Positions 1 to 9,690 of a stretch of DNA of 64,000 nucleotides are shown piece by piece; the stretch's first letter is position 1, and each line of letters opens with the position of its first letter. The stretch lies in NCBI RefSeq assembly GCF_000321225.1, contig NW_004451648.1:485918-549917 (forward strand), given 5' to 3'. A program made the position numbers and the translations under genes. Source of the stretch: Odobenus rosmarus divergens. Its lineage: Eukaryota > Chordata > Mammalia > Carnivora > Odobenidae. The notes below the pieces were generated by a model that saw only the letters and a list, made by a program, of their open reading frames with translations, was not told the DNA's origin and did no database searches.

Positions 1-284
1 TCACTTTGGCTACTGTGTAGAGAGTTGACTGGCGGGAGGGAGAGTTGTAAAACAAGAGTGAAAAGGGAGACCAGTTAGGAGTATTGAAATAGAACAGGCA
101 GAAGAAGATGTTAGCTTAGGTGATAATAGTGGAGGTGGCGATAGATGCTTGGACCATATGGCATATGAGGTGAATAGTGTCAGGAAATAAGAGGAATCAA
201 AGATGATGGGCTTCTGACCCAAGCACCTGGGAAAATGGGGATGCCACTTGTTGATGGAGAAGACTAAATAGGAACAGTTTTTGT
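1..284. other. Unassigned sequence
   Basis: No gene is seen. Positions 50-240 (a run beginning near 'gagaccagttaggag' and ending near 'gatgggcttctgaccc') resemble a dispersed ancient mammalian repeat whose name I cannot fix. The 70-codon minus-strand frame here is not protein-like. Confidence 0.3.
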
Positions 285-706
285 TGTTGTCTTTGAAATA
301 TTTTTTGAAACAATCATAAATTTACAAAATACTTGGGAATATAATACAAGTAACTTTTTACCCCCCAAACTATCTGTAAGTTGTCCCACCACCTTTGAAT
401 ATGTTAATACTCCATACGTTAGTATTCAGAGTATTTACTTACTATTCAACATATTTATACTCAAAGTATTTATTTAGTATTTAGTTAATATTCCTACTAA
501 CAAGCATAGTCTCCTGTATAATTGTAAAACATCAAACTGAGGAAGATTACATTGATTTTCTTCTACCATCTGATTCTCAGACCATGTTCATGTGTTCCAG
601 TTGTTTCAACAATGTCTAAAAATATCCAGTTCAGAGTCATGCATTGCGTTTGGTTGTCCTATTTCTCGTCTAGTCTGGAAGAATCCCTTTCATCAGCTTT
701 AATGAT

Positions 707-1441
707 TGTTTTAGTTTTCTGTGTTGCATAAAATATCACCAGAGACTCAGCAGCTTGAAGCAACATACATTTGTTATCTCAGTTTCTGAAAGTCAAGAGT
801 CTAGATATGGCCAGGTTGGATTCTCTGCTTTAGGGTCACCGGGCTGTAATCCACATGTCACCCAGTGCTATGGTCACATTGGAGATTTGACTGGGAAAAG
901 ATCTGCTTCTTAACTCCCTCACATTGTTGGCAGAATTCATTTGCTTCCTGCTGTAGTCCCAAGGTGTCAGCTTATTGCTGGAGATCACCCTTAGCTCTTA
1001 TACTTCTTTGCCATGTGGGTTTTAACAATATGACCACTTACGCCATGGTAGCTTGCTGCTTCAAGGACAGTGAGGCTGTGTCTCTAGCACCTCTGTTAGC
1101 AAGGTGGTCTTTTTTTTTTTTAATTTTATTTATTTACTTGACAGAGAGAAACACAGTGAGAGAACACAAGCAGGGGGAGTGGGAGAGGGAGAAGCAGGCT
1201 TCCTGCCGAGCAAGGAGCCTGATGCGGGGCTCGATCCCAGGACTCTGGGATCATGACCTGAGCCAAAGGCAGACGCTTAACGACTGAGCCACCCAGGTGC
1301 CCCTAGCAAGGTGGTCTTATACAATGGTCTTTAATGCAATCCTGGAAGTGACATTGCATCACCTTTGTGATATCCTATGGGTTCTGCCCAAACTCAAGGG
1401 ACAGGGATTATTGGTGTCCACCTTAAAGTCCATCTGCCACA
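707..1441 (-). mobile_element. MLT1-like (ERVL-MaLR) solitary LTR
   Basis: In plus orientation it begins tgttttagttttct and ends gccaca, so it has the TG...CA ends of an LTR. Internal blocks such as 'ggcagaattcatttgcttcctgctg' and 'agtgacattgcatcacctttg' match my memory of reversed MLT1 LTRs. Flanks atgat (702-706) and atgag (1442-1446) are a 4/5 match to a 5-bp duplication. It splits the surrounding L1-type remnant and is itself split by a SINE. It is non-coding; the 140-codon plus-strand frame across it (865-1287) reads LTR plus SINE. The family is firmer than the subfamily. Confidence 0.6.
1111..1303 (-). mobile_element. Carnivore tRNA-derived SINE (SINEC)
   Basis: Full-length copy on the minus strand: poly-T, ATTTTATTTATTTACTTGACAG, GA-rich tract, tRNA-related body and gagccacccaggtgcccc head. 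It is flanked by a perfect 14-bp duplication, tagcaaggtggtct (1097-1110 and 1304-1317), so it inserted into the MLT1-like LTR after that LTR had entered the L1-type remnant. Confidence 0.97.
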
Positions 1442-2122
1442 ATGAGTTTGATACTTTTGAAGATAACTTTGTAGAAGTTCCTTAATTTGGGTTTGTCTGA
1501 TATTTGCTCATGATGATAAGCAAGTTAAGAATATTTTCACAGACCGTTACAGACATGATTTTGAATTGTTCTCATTGTATTGTATCTGGTGGCTCATCAT
1601 TTCAATTTGCCCCATTATTTATGTTCACTTTGTTTATTTGAATTAAGTGATACTGACTAGGGATTCTCCACAGTAAAGTTGATTTTTTCTTGTATAATTA
1701 GTAAATGTTTTGTGGAGAGATACTTTGAGACTATATAAATATCCCATTCCTCATCATACTTTTAATCCATCACTCAATCATTTTTCAGTATGGACTTATA
1801 ATTTCCTATTTAATTCAATGGGTTATAATCCATTACTATAATTATTTATTTTTATTCTCAAATAATTCCAGATTTGTGTTTTGGAAGTCCCTTCAAAATG
1901 GCTTCTGTGTTCTTTTGACATACCTCTATCATTCTTTGAGCACTTCCTTTCAGGAGCAATAAACTATGCTGAAATCACCTATTACTCCATGGAGCCTTGG
2001 ACAAGCCAAGATCTGGAGATGAGTTGTTCTCATTGGTATTGGGGTCTTGCTCTGAGGTTCTTTTAGTGGACAGAGTTAGGGAATATTTGTCTGTCTATCC
2101 TCACATTTACATCTATATTTCT

Positions 2123-2317
2123 TTCTTTTTTAAGATTTTATTCATTTATTTGTCACAGAGAGAGAGAGAGATCACAAGCAGGGGGAGCGGCAGGCAGAGG
2201 GAGAAGCAGGCTCCCAGCTGAGCAGGGAGCCCGACACGGGGCTCGATCCCAGGACCTTGGGACCATGACCTGAGCCGAAGGCAGACGCTTAACCGACTGA
2301 ACCACCCAGGTGCCCCA
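2123..2317 (-). mobile_element. Carnivore SINE (SINEC)
   Basis: Full-length minus-strand copy with a (GA)n stretch at 2158-2170 and an intact head ending ccacccaggtgcccc at 2316. TSD acatctatatttct (2109-2122) / acatctatgtttct (2318-2331), one mismatch. It lies inside the first L1-type remnant. Confidence 0.96.
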
Positions 2318-2795
2318 ACATCTATGTTTCTATACCTGTATTTAAAATCATGAGTACACACCTATACCTCTAATTTCAATTCAGTACCATAAAGTTTATT
2401 CTGTTTTTTTTCCCTTTCCGTATTTGTAATACCCTTCTCTGACAGTGGGAAACCTTGCTCCCATTAGTCTTAGATATTATTTGATCAGTTGCTATGTATG
2501 TGATCCATCTCCCATTGCTGCCGCAGTAACCCATGAGGATTCCCTTCTTACCCAACACTCTGACATCTGTCACTGGGCTACCATTATCCTCCAGCACACC
2601 TCTCCTCCCCCCAACCATGAGTGCCCTTGCCAACTTCGCCATGCTTCAACAATCCAATCTGAGCCACACTACTGTGCCATTCTTCCTCAATTTGCTGAAG
2701 GCTCTGACACCTCAAATCAGGAGTTTGTTTGCTTTTTAATCATCTTTTATTCTTGTTAATTGTTGAAATTCTCTACCACAAAGTGACAGATATTC

Positions 2796-2811
2796 TGTGT
2801 GTGTGTGTGTG
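2796..2811 (+). repeat. (TG)8 microsatellite
   Basis: Uninterrupted TG dinucleotides, eight units, in otherwise unremarkable sequence. Confidence 0.95.
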
Positions 2812-3749
2812 AAAATGGCCCCAGTTATATCAAATATTAAGGATCAGCTGCATTGGTTTGTTGATTAATGCTGTATACAAGAGAAATCATGATAGACAAC
2901 TACCCCATGACTCGAATGCATAGTGCATTCCATGGCTCAGTTTTGGTTCTTGATATCTTGATGCTGATCACTCTTTAAAATATCTAGAGAGGAGAACAAA
3001 AATCACAAAAGATAACAGGAGTCCCTTCCTTATAGCATCTGTCTTCCAGAAGGAAAGGATGCAGGAAACAATACACTGTCATAAAGTTTGGATTGAAATT
3101 CTTTGTGAAATGGTAATATACTTTTTATTAGAAAACACTAAAGCTCTTTAAGAAAATTAGTAATTGGGGATCTTCAAGTATCCAAAAGTGTGAGGATGGT
3201 GATACTTAATGGCAATGAATCCTGCAGAACTCCTTGTGGGTTATAAAGCCAGTTTCTTCAAGAGACACTTGCTGCTGAATAACTTTTTACCAAATAGCCC
3301 AGGGGGAAAATAGGTTTGAGATTCAAGGTGCACGATGTGTTGAAAAGTGCAAAAGAAAATAAAAAAAAAGAGGAAACAAGGCAAATTTTATTGTCATCCA
3401 TTTTAGGATTTTGCTAATCTTTTGTAGTCAGGTTTCAAAGGCAGAAACCTAAGTCAGACTCTGCATTTGATTGGATTACAAAGCCAGGTGTCGAGACGGT
3501 TTTGGAAAGGTTTTTTTCAGTTGTTATGAGATCATGTTTCTATTTTTCTTCAGTATTTCGAACTTGCACGAAATATACTTTTGAAATCAGAATCCTTACC
3601 CCTTCTTATGAAAAACAAACAGACAAAAACAATTGCAGACCCTGAAAGACATTGGGGTATTAGTTTCAGGATGCATCTGGAATTATGCCCATGATACACC
3701 TCACATTGGGACAAGGTTGCAGGATCAGCCACAGCTGAGGATATGAAAC
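2812..3749. other. No recognised feature
   Basis: AT-rich sequence with scattered homopolymers. I see no repeat family, RNA gene or protein-like frame. Confidence 0.5.
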
Positions 3750-3757
3750 TAGTTAGA

Positions 3758-3889
3758 CCAGCAGTTCTTGAATCGTGTGTCAGCATCACTTGGGAACTTA
3801 GAAATGCAAATTCTGTAGCCTCATTTCAGACTTCAGGGTGGGGGCCAGCAATCATGCTTTATCAAGTTTTATCAGGTTGGAGAACCCCT
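3758..3889. mobile_element. MER5-like hAT DNA transposon remnant
   Basis: A short non-autonomous element: it opens cagcagttcttgaatc, has a central 'ttcagggtgggggccagca', and closes ttggagaacccct, echoing the 'cagtggttctca ... tgagaaccactg' ends of MER5-type hAT MITEs. Flanks tagttaga (3750-3757) and aagttaga (3890-3897) match 7 of 8, the length expected for hAT. Confidence 0.6.
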
Positions 3890-3897
3890 AAGTTAGA

Positions 3898-4716
3898 TTA
3901 AGCTACTATTGGCAAATATTGGATTCAGTGAATTATCTCCCCCCCCCCATTTGCTCTTCAGGCATGATTTCTCTAGCTTTTGGTACCATCAGGGCTACTA
4001 AGTTTGGAAAACAATTTTTTCTTGTGTATTGAAAAAAATACTTTTTACATTTTCTTCTGTTCTTAGACATGGCCTATATGGTACTTCACTCAAAGATTAG
4101 TGTGTAGGAACTACTCAGGTAAATACTAGTTCCTATCTCTTGTCCCTCAGATATTTGCCTGCTACTCATTACTGGAAAAGATGGAGATAAGATACTGGCA
4201 TTCCTAAATCATCTAAAGATAAATTCACTGGGTAAATTGATAATTATTCTTTATGCAAACTATATTCTTAAATATAACATATTGACTATGATAATTCTAA
4301 GAGCAAAGTAAATTAAACATAACATATTCTTTACCTTCCTGTTAAACAAACCGATATATGTTTACATCAATAGAGTGAATAAAAAATAGGGATTAAAAAT
4401 ATATCTCATTTTTTCCTGACAGTTCTATGGTTTTCCCTTAAAAGGAAAAATTAAATGCTCAGTGTCCTCATCATCATTTCAAAATTTCCAAAACTTTTAC
4501 TTCGCTCATGGGAAATAATTATGTGAGGGCTGTGGATATCTAAAGGGTATCCTTCATGGCTTCCATTGTTTTGAGGTCTGAATCCTCAGACCGCCATTTC
4601 AGCTAAATGTCAATAATACTGATTTGGCAGCATTCTGTTTGCTAAGGAAGGACCTCTAGGGTACAGGGATCTCTAGAATCCCACATTTTGCCTGTTTCAG
4701 AAAATTTGAATTGTAC
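3898..4716. other. No recognised feature
   Basis: AT-rich, with a C9 run at 3942-3950. Nothing assignable. Confidence 0.5.
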
Positions 4717-4922
4717 CAGTGTTTATCTCAGATTACCTAGCAATGGGTCTTAGGCCCAGATTGGTACAAAAATCCTCTCATGATCTTGTTAAGAAATGCA
4801 GAATCTGTTCACCTCCCCAGATGATTGATTTAGTGTCTGAGGAGTGGAATCCAGAGGAAGATTGTGTATTGTCAACAAGCACCCAGCATTCTTTGCAGGT
4901 CTTTAGAGGACCGCACACACTG
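4717..4922. mobile_element. Possible hAT-Charlie MITE remnant
   Basis: Starts cagtgtttatctcaga and ends 'aggaccgcacacactg', with an internal 'gttaagaaatgcagaatct' typical of MER5/MER20-type elements. Strongly diverged and no clean TSD seen. Confidence 0.4.
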
Positions 4923-5417
4923 AAAAAAACAAACTAGGTCTCTCCCTTGATCACATGTCCATTTACAGACGTGTTGGTATATCAGGGCTTGTCATTAGTG
5001 CAGATACCCTCATCCCTGCCATCATTCACACAACACCCCATGTGGTGGTGGAGGGGAGGAGTTAAGACGATTATGTGGATGGAGGGCACCTGTCCAGGGC
5101 CAGGTTCCTTAAACTGGTTCTGAAACACTGTGAAGGAAGAAGGTCAGGAACTTACTTTGTGAGATTCTCAGCACAATAAGCCCCAGGACATTCTTTACTT
5201 TTAAAAAAATGACTTGTTGGCTTTCAAAGTAGGGATAATTGCACTTAGCACTGAGAGAAGCTCAGTCATAAACAATAAAACATGTTCTAAATTATATGTA
5301 CACTTACAAAATGCTTACTAGTTTAAATTAGAGAAGAAAAATGGAAGTTATGCCTTTTTTTCTGTCTTCTCGAAGTCTCCCAGACTTTTATTCTTCTTGC
5401 TTAAAAACTATGTAATT
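4923..5417. other. No recognised feature
   Basis: Mixed-composition sequence with no repeat signature or coding potential that I can see. Confidence 0.5.
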
Positions 5418-5433
5418 AAGAATGATCAACCTT

Positions 5434-5617
5434 GGGTGCCTGGGTGGCTCAGTTGGTTAAGCGACTGCCTTCGGCTCAGGTCATGATCCTGGAGTCCCAG
5501 GATCGAGTCCCGCATCGGGCTCCCTGCTCAGCAGGGAGTCTGCTTCTCTCTCTGACCCTCTTCCCTCTCGTGCTTTCTATCTCTCATTCTCTCTCTCTCT
5601 CAAATTTAAAAAAAAAA
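5434..5617 (+). mobile_element. Carnivore SINE (SINEC), young-looking subfamily
   Basis: Plus-strand copy with the head cctgggtggctcagttggtt, a body variant reading 'aagcgactgccttcggctcag' and 'atcctggagtcc', a CT tract and an A12 tail. Perfect 16-bp TSD aagaatgatcaacctt at 5418-5433 and 5618-5633. The body is almost identical to the copy at 59335. Confidence 0.97.
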
Positions 5618-5633
5618 AAGAATGATCAACCTT

Positions 5634-5867
5634 TTCCTTTATAAAGATGAAGATAGTAAATGTTTTCCTGCTACAACCTTGACATAGGAATATAATGATA
5701 ACTAAATTCCATTAAATAACTAAGTGAATTTAGGTAGTTGAATGAAGAATCTATTGTAAAGTATGTTAAATAAAAAATAGTTTGAACATTTATATAAATA
5801 ATGGTTTCACCTAAGGTCAGTTATGTCTCAGTAAATTGGGTTGGGTAGGGCCCAGCTTTATGGTAAA
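5634..5867. other. No recognised feature
   Basis: AT-rich spacer between a SINE and an L1 fragment. Confidence 0.5.
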
Positions 5868-6440
5868 GTTTTTGTTTTAAAATGAACATTATTGCAGTGT
5901 AATTAATATGCAATAAAATGCACTTACTTTAAAAGTGTTCAGTTCAGTGACCTTTTGCAAATGTACACAAGCATGTGAATACCATCTTAATTAAGACCTT
6001 CCTGTTATCCCAAGGAATTACCTTGTGCTTCTTTGTAGTCAGCACCCCAACCACTGCCTTCCCTGGCCTCAGTCAAATACTGGTCTGCTTTCTGTTACTA
6101 TAGTTTTAGTAGTTTTGCTTTTGCTAGAACTTCGTATAAGTTGAATCATATAGTATATACTCTTTTGTGTCTGGTTTCCTTCTTTCAGCATAATATTATT
6201 GATACTCCTTTGTTGTTGCATAAATCAGAACTTCATTCCTTTTCACTCCTGAGTAGTATCCATTGTGTCAATATCCATGATTTGTTTTTGTATTCTGTTA
6301 CTGATGGACTTTGGGGCTGTTTCCATTTGGGGGATATTATGAATAAAGCTTTCATGAACATTCTTGTTCAAGTCTTTGTATGGGCATGTGTTTTTATTTC
6401 TTTGGGATAAATATGTAGAAGTAGAATTGCTGGTTAAAGG
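5868..6440 (-). mobile_element. L1 3'-end fragment
   Basis: Read on the plus strand, the order of blocks ('aatatgcaataaaatgcac', 'gaatcatatagtatatactc', 'ttttgtgtctggtttcc', 'gggatattatgaataaagc', 'gtagaagtagaattgctgg') is the reverse complement of the ORF2 end plus 3' UTR of old L1 elements. The frame is destroyed by substitutions and indels, so no reverse transcriptase product is possible. The 89-codon plus-strand frame at 6141 is antisense to the element. Confidence 0.75.
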
Positions 6441-6465
6441 TTTTTCTTTAAAATTTCTTTGTTGT

Positions 6466-6665
6466 GGGGTACCTGGGTGGCTCAGTCGGTTAAGTGTCTG
6501 CCTTCGGCTCAGATCATGATCCCAGAGTCCTGGGATGGAGTCCCACATTGGACTCCCTGCTCAGCTGGGAGTCGGGTTCTTCCCTCTCCCTCTGTCCTTC
6601 CCCCACTTGTGCTCTCTCTTTCACTCGCTTTCTCTCAAATAAATAAATAAATAAAATCTTAAAAA
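6466..6665 (+). mobile_element. Carnivore SINE (SINEC)
   Basis: Full-length plus-strand copy ending in (AAAT)n AAATCTTAAAA. Perfect 15-bp TSD aaatttctttgttgt at 6451-6465 and 6666-6680. It inserted just beyond the inner end of the L1 3' fragment. Confidence 0.97.
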
Positions 6666-6680
6666 AAATTTCTTTGTTGT

Positions 6681-7165
6681 ATTTGTTTTATTTTGCTTGT
6701 TTATTTGGTGATTTGGTCTATTTTAGCCTCAAACAAATACCTCCCCATTTGCAATTCAACCATTAGATCAAAGTTCTTCTGGTAGAAAGGAGCCATTGTC
6801 TCATTTTCTTTTTATCTCATTGATGTTTAAATTGTCAGACTCTGGCAGTAGTCCAGATCCACTGCAATTTCTTTTGTAGTGTTGCCTGTATTTCTGGAAA
6901 CTGGAAACTTGTCCTAGTTCATAAAAGGATAAGAGGAAATACTCTCTCTGTTAAAGTTTAGAAAGACAAAAATTGGAGATAGCGGGACAATTAAGAGTCA
7001 AGATCATCAGCGTATGAATTGGGTGGAAAGACACCATTAGGCAAAAGGAGTAAGATGGATACAGAGGAATGAGGCTGAAATCTTGAATAAATGCCAAAGT
7101 GTAAATGCTGAGTACAAAACAAGCTTCAAAATCATTCATCTTCAAGACTTTCCATCGTTTAAAAT
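6681..7165. other. Mostly unassigned; possible ancient repeat near 6955-7085
   Basis: The block 'gatcatcagcgtatgaattgggtgg' to 'aggctgaaatcttgaat' resembles part of a long-lived dispersed mammalian repeat I cannot name. The rest is unremarkable. Confidence 0.25.
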
Positions 7166-7176
7166 ACAAACATGTA

Positions 7177-7658
7177 GGGGTGCCTGGGTGGCTCACTCGG
7201 TTAAGTATCTGCCTTCAGCTCAGGGTCCTGGGATCGAGCCCCACAGGGGGCTCTCTGCTCAGCCGGGAGCCTGCTTCTCCCTCTCCCACTCCCTGCTGCT
7301 CCCCCTGCTTGTGCGCTCTTTTGGAGCACTGTGAATTGTACAAGACTGATGAATCACGGATCTGTACTTTTGAAACAAATAATGCAATATATGTTAAGAA
7401 AAAAAAGAAGAAGAAGATAGCAGGAGGGGAAGAATGAAGAGGAGTAAGTCGGAGGGGGAGACGAACCATTAGAGACGATGGACTCTGAAAAACAAACTGA
7501 GGGTTCTAGAGGGGAGGGGGGTGGGGGGATGGGGTAGCCTGGTGATGGGTATTAAAGAGGGCACATTCTGCGTGGAGCACTGGGTGTTATGCACAAACAA
7601 TGAATCATGGAACACTGCATCAAAAACTAATGATGTATGGTGGTTAACATAACAATAA

Positions 7659-7697
<39 letters not shown>

Positions 7698-7715
7698 AAT
7701 CTTAAAAAAACCAAA
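7177..7715 (+). mobile_element. Chimeric SINE/L1 retrocopy
   Basis: A SINEC head and body (7177 to about 7320, ending ccccctgcttgtgcgctctt) joins directly to an L1 3' UTR segment (about 7321-7660). That segment carries ggagcactgtgaattgtaca, a GA-rich tract and a second ggagcactgggtgttatgc. It then runs through (AAAT)n into a normal SINE tail, aaataaaatcttaaaaaaa (to 7710). A single TSD, acaaacatgta (7166-7176 and 7716-7726), encloses the whole unit. No duplication brackets the L1 part and the SINE CT tract is missing. Template switching during reverse transcription is the simplest inference. Confidence 0.85.
7659..7698 (+). repeat. (AAAT)n microsatellite
   Basis: About ten AAAT units where the L1 and SINE tails of the chimeric element meet. 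Probably length-variable. Confidence 0.95.
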
Positions 7716-7726
7716 ACAAACATGTA

Positions 7727-8550
7727 TCCTTACCCCGGGGTTCTTTAGAAACTTTCAGAGGTGAAAACATTTAGGTATATAGTACTTTTCTCATGAAAAG
7801 AAAGTAGACATAGGGTGTTTTTTAATAGCACATTATGTTGGGTGTTAGGTCAGAGAATCCTTTCATGATGCTCAGAAATTGTTCCCCTTTTCTACAAATC
7901 CCCCTTTTTTTTTCTTTCCTTCTCTTAAATCCGGATATAGGCTAGTTGGTCTGCTGTATCTTGAAAAAAATGTCCTTTAATATGGTGTTTTACTAAGAGT
8001 TTGTTTGCTTAAAAAGAACAGTTATTCAAATCAGTTCCAGTAAAAAAGGTATGGAGAAGGTAGAAGGTTATATCACTTAACTGAGGATAGGCAATGTGGC
8101 CAGGCTTCATGGGAGCTGGACCAGGAGATGGAAAGCCATTGGGAACTCAGGGGTTCTCTGTTTCTGATTCTGCCATTCTCTGTATCTTGCTCTGGCTTCA
8201 TTTCTCCTTCGCCTTGTCTCTGTAGTATAGTATGTTCTTTCCACTCTGTCATTCCCTGCAAGTCTCTTTCATTCTCTTCTCTACTGGATAGTTTAACCTG
8301 CTGAGCCATAGCCCCTGCTTCTTATGAATAACTTGGCTTTCCTTGACACCAACTCTGATCTCATCTCTCCGTGGCTTTCCAGCTTTTCTTGACCACAATT
8401 TGAATGGATGGGTGTTTAAATTCTCAAGAGAGATAGACTCCAATTGGTAACAGGCCAGTAGATTTACAGGCATAGGGACAGCTATCCATTTTTCATCCAG
8501 TACTTGTGGCCAGGGTGGGGGCAGAGTCAGAGAGTTCTAATCTGGCCACT
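7727..8550. other. No recognised feature
   Basis: Non-repetitive in appearance. The minus-strand frames here (78 and 74 codons) look like chance openings. Confidence 0.5.
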
Positions 8551-8564
8551 AAGCCCTTCCCCTT

Positions 8565-8762
8565 TTTTTATTTTTAAGATTTTATTTATTTGACAGCGAG
8601 AGAAACGAGAGGGAACAAAAGCAGGGGGAGCGGGCAGAGGCAGAAGGAGAAGCAGGCTGCCCGCTGAGCAGGGAGCCTGATGTGGAGCTCGATCCCAGGA
8701 TCCTGGGATCATGACCTGAGCCGAAGGCAGATGCTTAACTGACTGAGCCACCCAGGTGCCCC
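8565..8762 (-). mobile_element. Carnivore SINE (SINEC)
   Basis: Full-length minus-strand copy, from poly-T through gattttatttatttgacag to the head ending gccacccaggtgcccc. Flanks cccttcccctttt and accctttcccttt form an imperfect pyrimidine-rich TSD. Confidence 0.95.
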
Positions 8763-8977
8763 ACCCTTTCCCTTTAAATAGCAGACTTGAGTGGGGCAGC
8801 TTAAGGGAAATTTGGGCATAGCAGGCTCATTGAATGAGGTGTCCACTGTGAGTGGACTTGTCCTTACTGGAAGTGGTGGAAAACCTGTCCTATTAGGCAG
8901 TGATCATATAATGCTAAAGTCCAGTAAATGGGCAGACCAGCAGGCCAGTGGACCAGAGCTGCCACACTAGGCAGTCA

Positions 8978-9690
8978 TGATGAAGTTTTAGAATATATGT
9001 GAGGTTTGGTGGGGTGAGGTCCGGAGCCAACGACCAAGAGAGAAATCTTGAGACATCTTTGGTGCAAAATGGTGGTTTATTAAAGCACGGGGACGGGACT
9101 GTGGGCAGAAAGAGCTGCTGCCCTGTGGTCTTGCAGAGTGGCTGATTATAGACTCAGGAGTTGGGGAGGTGAGGACAAAGGGGATGTTCAGAAGGACTGT
9201 CATATGCTAAAGAAGACTCTCAGAATAATGGAGACCTGGTTATTGTCAAGCCAAGGCTGTTTTTCCCTCTAATGAGGCACTGACCTGAAGACAGTTGGGA
9301 GTTTTCTGGAGGAGTGTTACACTGACCACACATCCTTGTCAATGGGCTTTTTTAGGTTTAGAAGAAATTCAATTTTATTTACATTTCCTTACGCCTCAGC
9401 CTCCCTTAATTTTATGGAGGGGAGGGTGATGTTGGGGCTTCAGGAACTGAATTATGGGTCCCTGGAAGTTAGGCTATTGATAAGAAAGCTTCTTCCTCAT
9501 AAATCACTAGGACATTTGTAAACTGAGGGAGACTCCTGTCCTGCAGGACTGTGATCTCTATCAGTTAACCATTTGTTTTTCCTTTAGGGCAGCCAGGCGT
9601 GCCTGAGGAATGTCACTTATATCCCAAGGGGTAGGGATGTAGGGTGCTAGCTTCTGCTTTGTCCTCAGCTAGCCTTCTGCTCCCTCATCA
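8978..9690 (-). mobile_element. Solitary endogenous retrovirus LTR
   Basis: About 713 bp. Ends are tgatgaag (8978) and cctcatca (9690), near-perfect inverted repeats with TG...CA termini. On the minus strand the order is U3, a CTATAATC TATA-like box (near 9145), then TTTAATAAACC with the AATAAA polyadenylation signal (complement at 9076-9081), then a short U5. No gag, pol or env reading frame is seen on either side, so it reads as a solo LTR. No clear short TSD was found, so the outer boundary may be off by a few bases. Class I ERV is a guess. Confidence 0.6.
9076..9081 (-). promoter_or_regulatory. LTR polyadenylation signal
   Basis: AATAAA on the minus strand, about 70 bases downstream of the LTR TATA-like box, as expected of an R region. 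Activity is unknown. Confidence 0.5.

Larger units (their letters stand above)
285..2740. mobile_element. Ancient L1-type LINE remnant, interrupted
   Basis: Three blocks (285-706, 1442-2122, 2332-2740) follow the order of a repeat I associate with old mammalian L1M elements: a 'ttgaaacaatcataaatttaca' type start, then 'aatttgggtttgtctgat' near 1486, then the 20-mer gagagatactttgagactat at 1715-1734, then a T-rich end with 'cttctctgacagtggga'. The same 20-mer and order recur at 17945-19690. The element is broken by an MLT1-like LTR (707-1441) and a SINE (2123-2317). No reading frame survives. Orientation relative to L1 ORFs and subfamily are not certain. Confidence 0.6.

Noticed and set aside
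865..1287. 140-codon plus-strand frame
   Set aside because: It translates an MLT1-like LTR plus an antisense SINE. The same SINE-derived peptide endings recur in other frames of the window.
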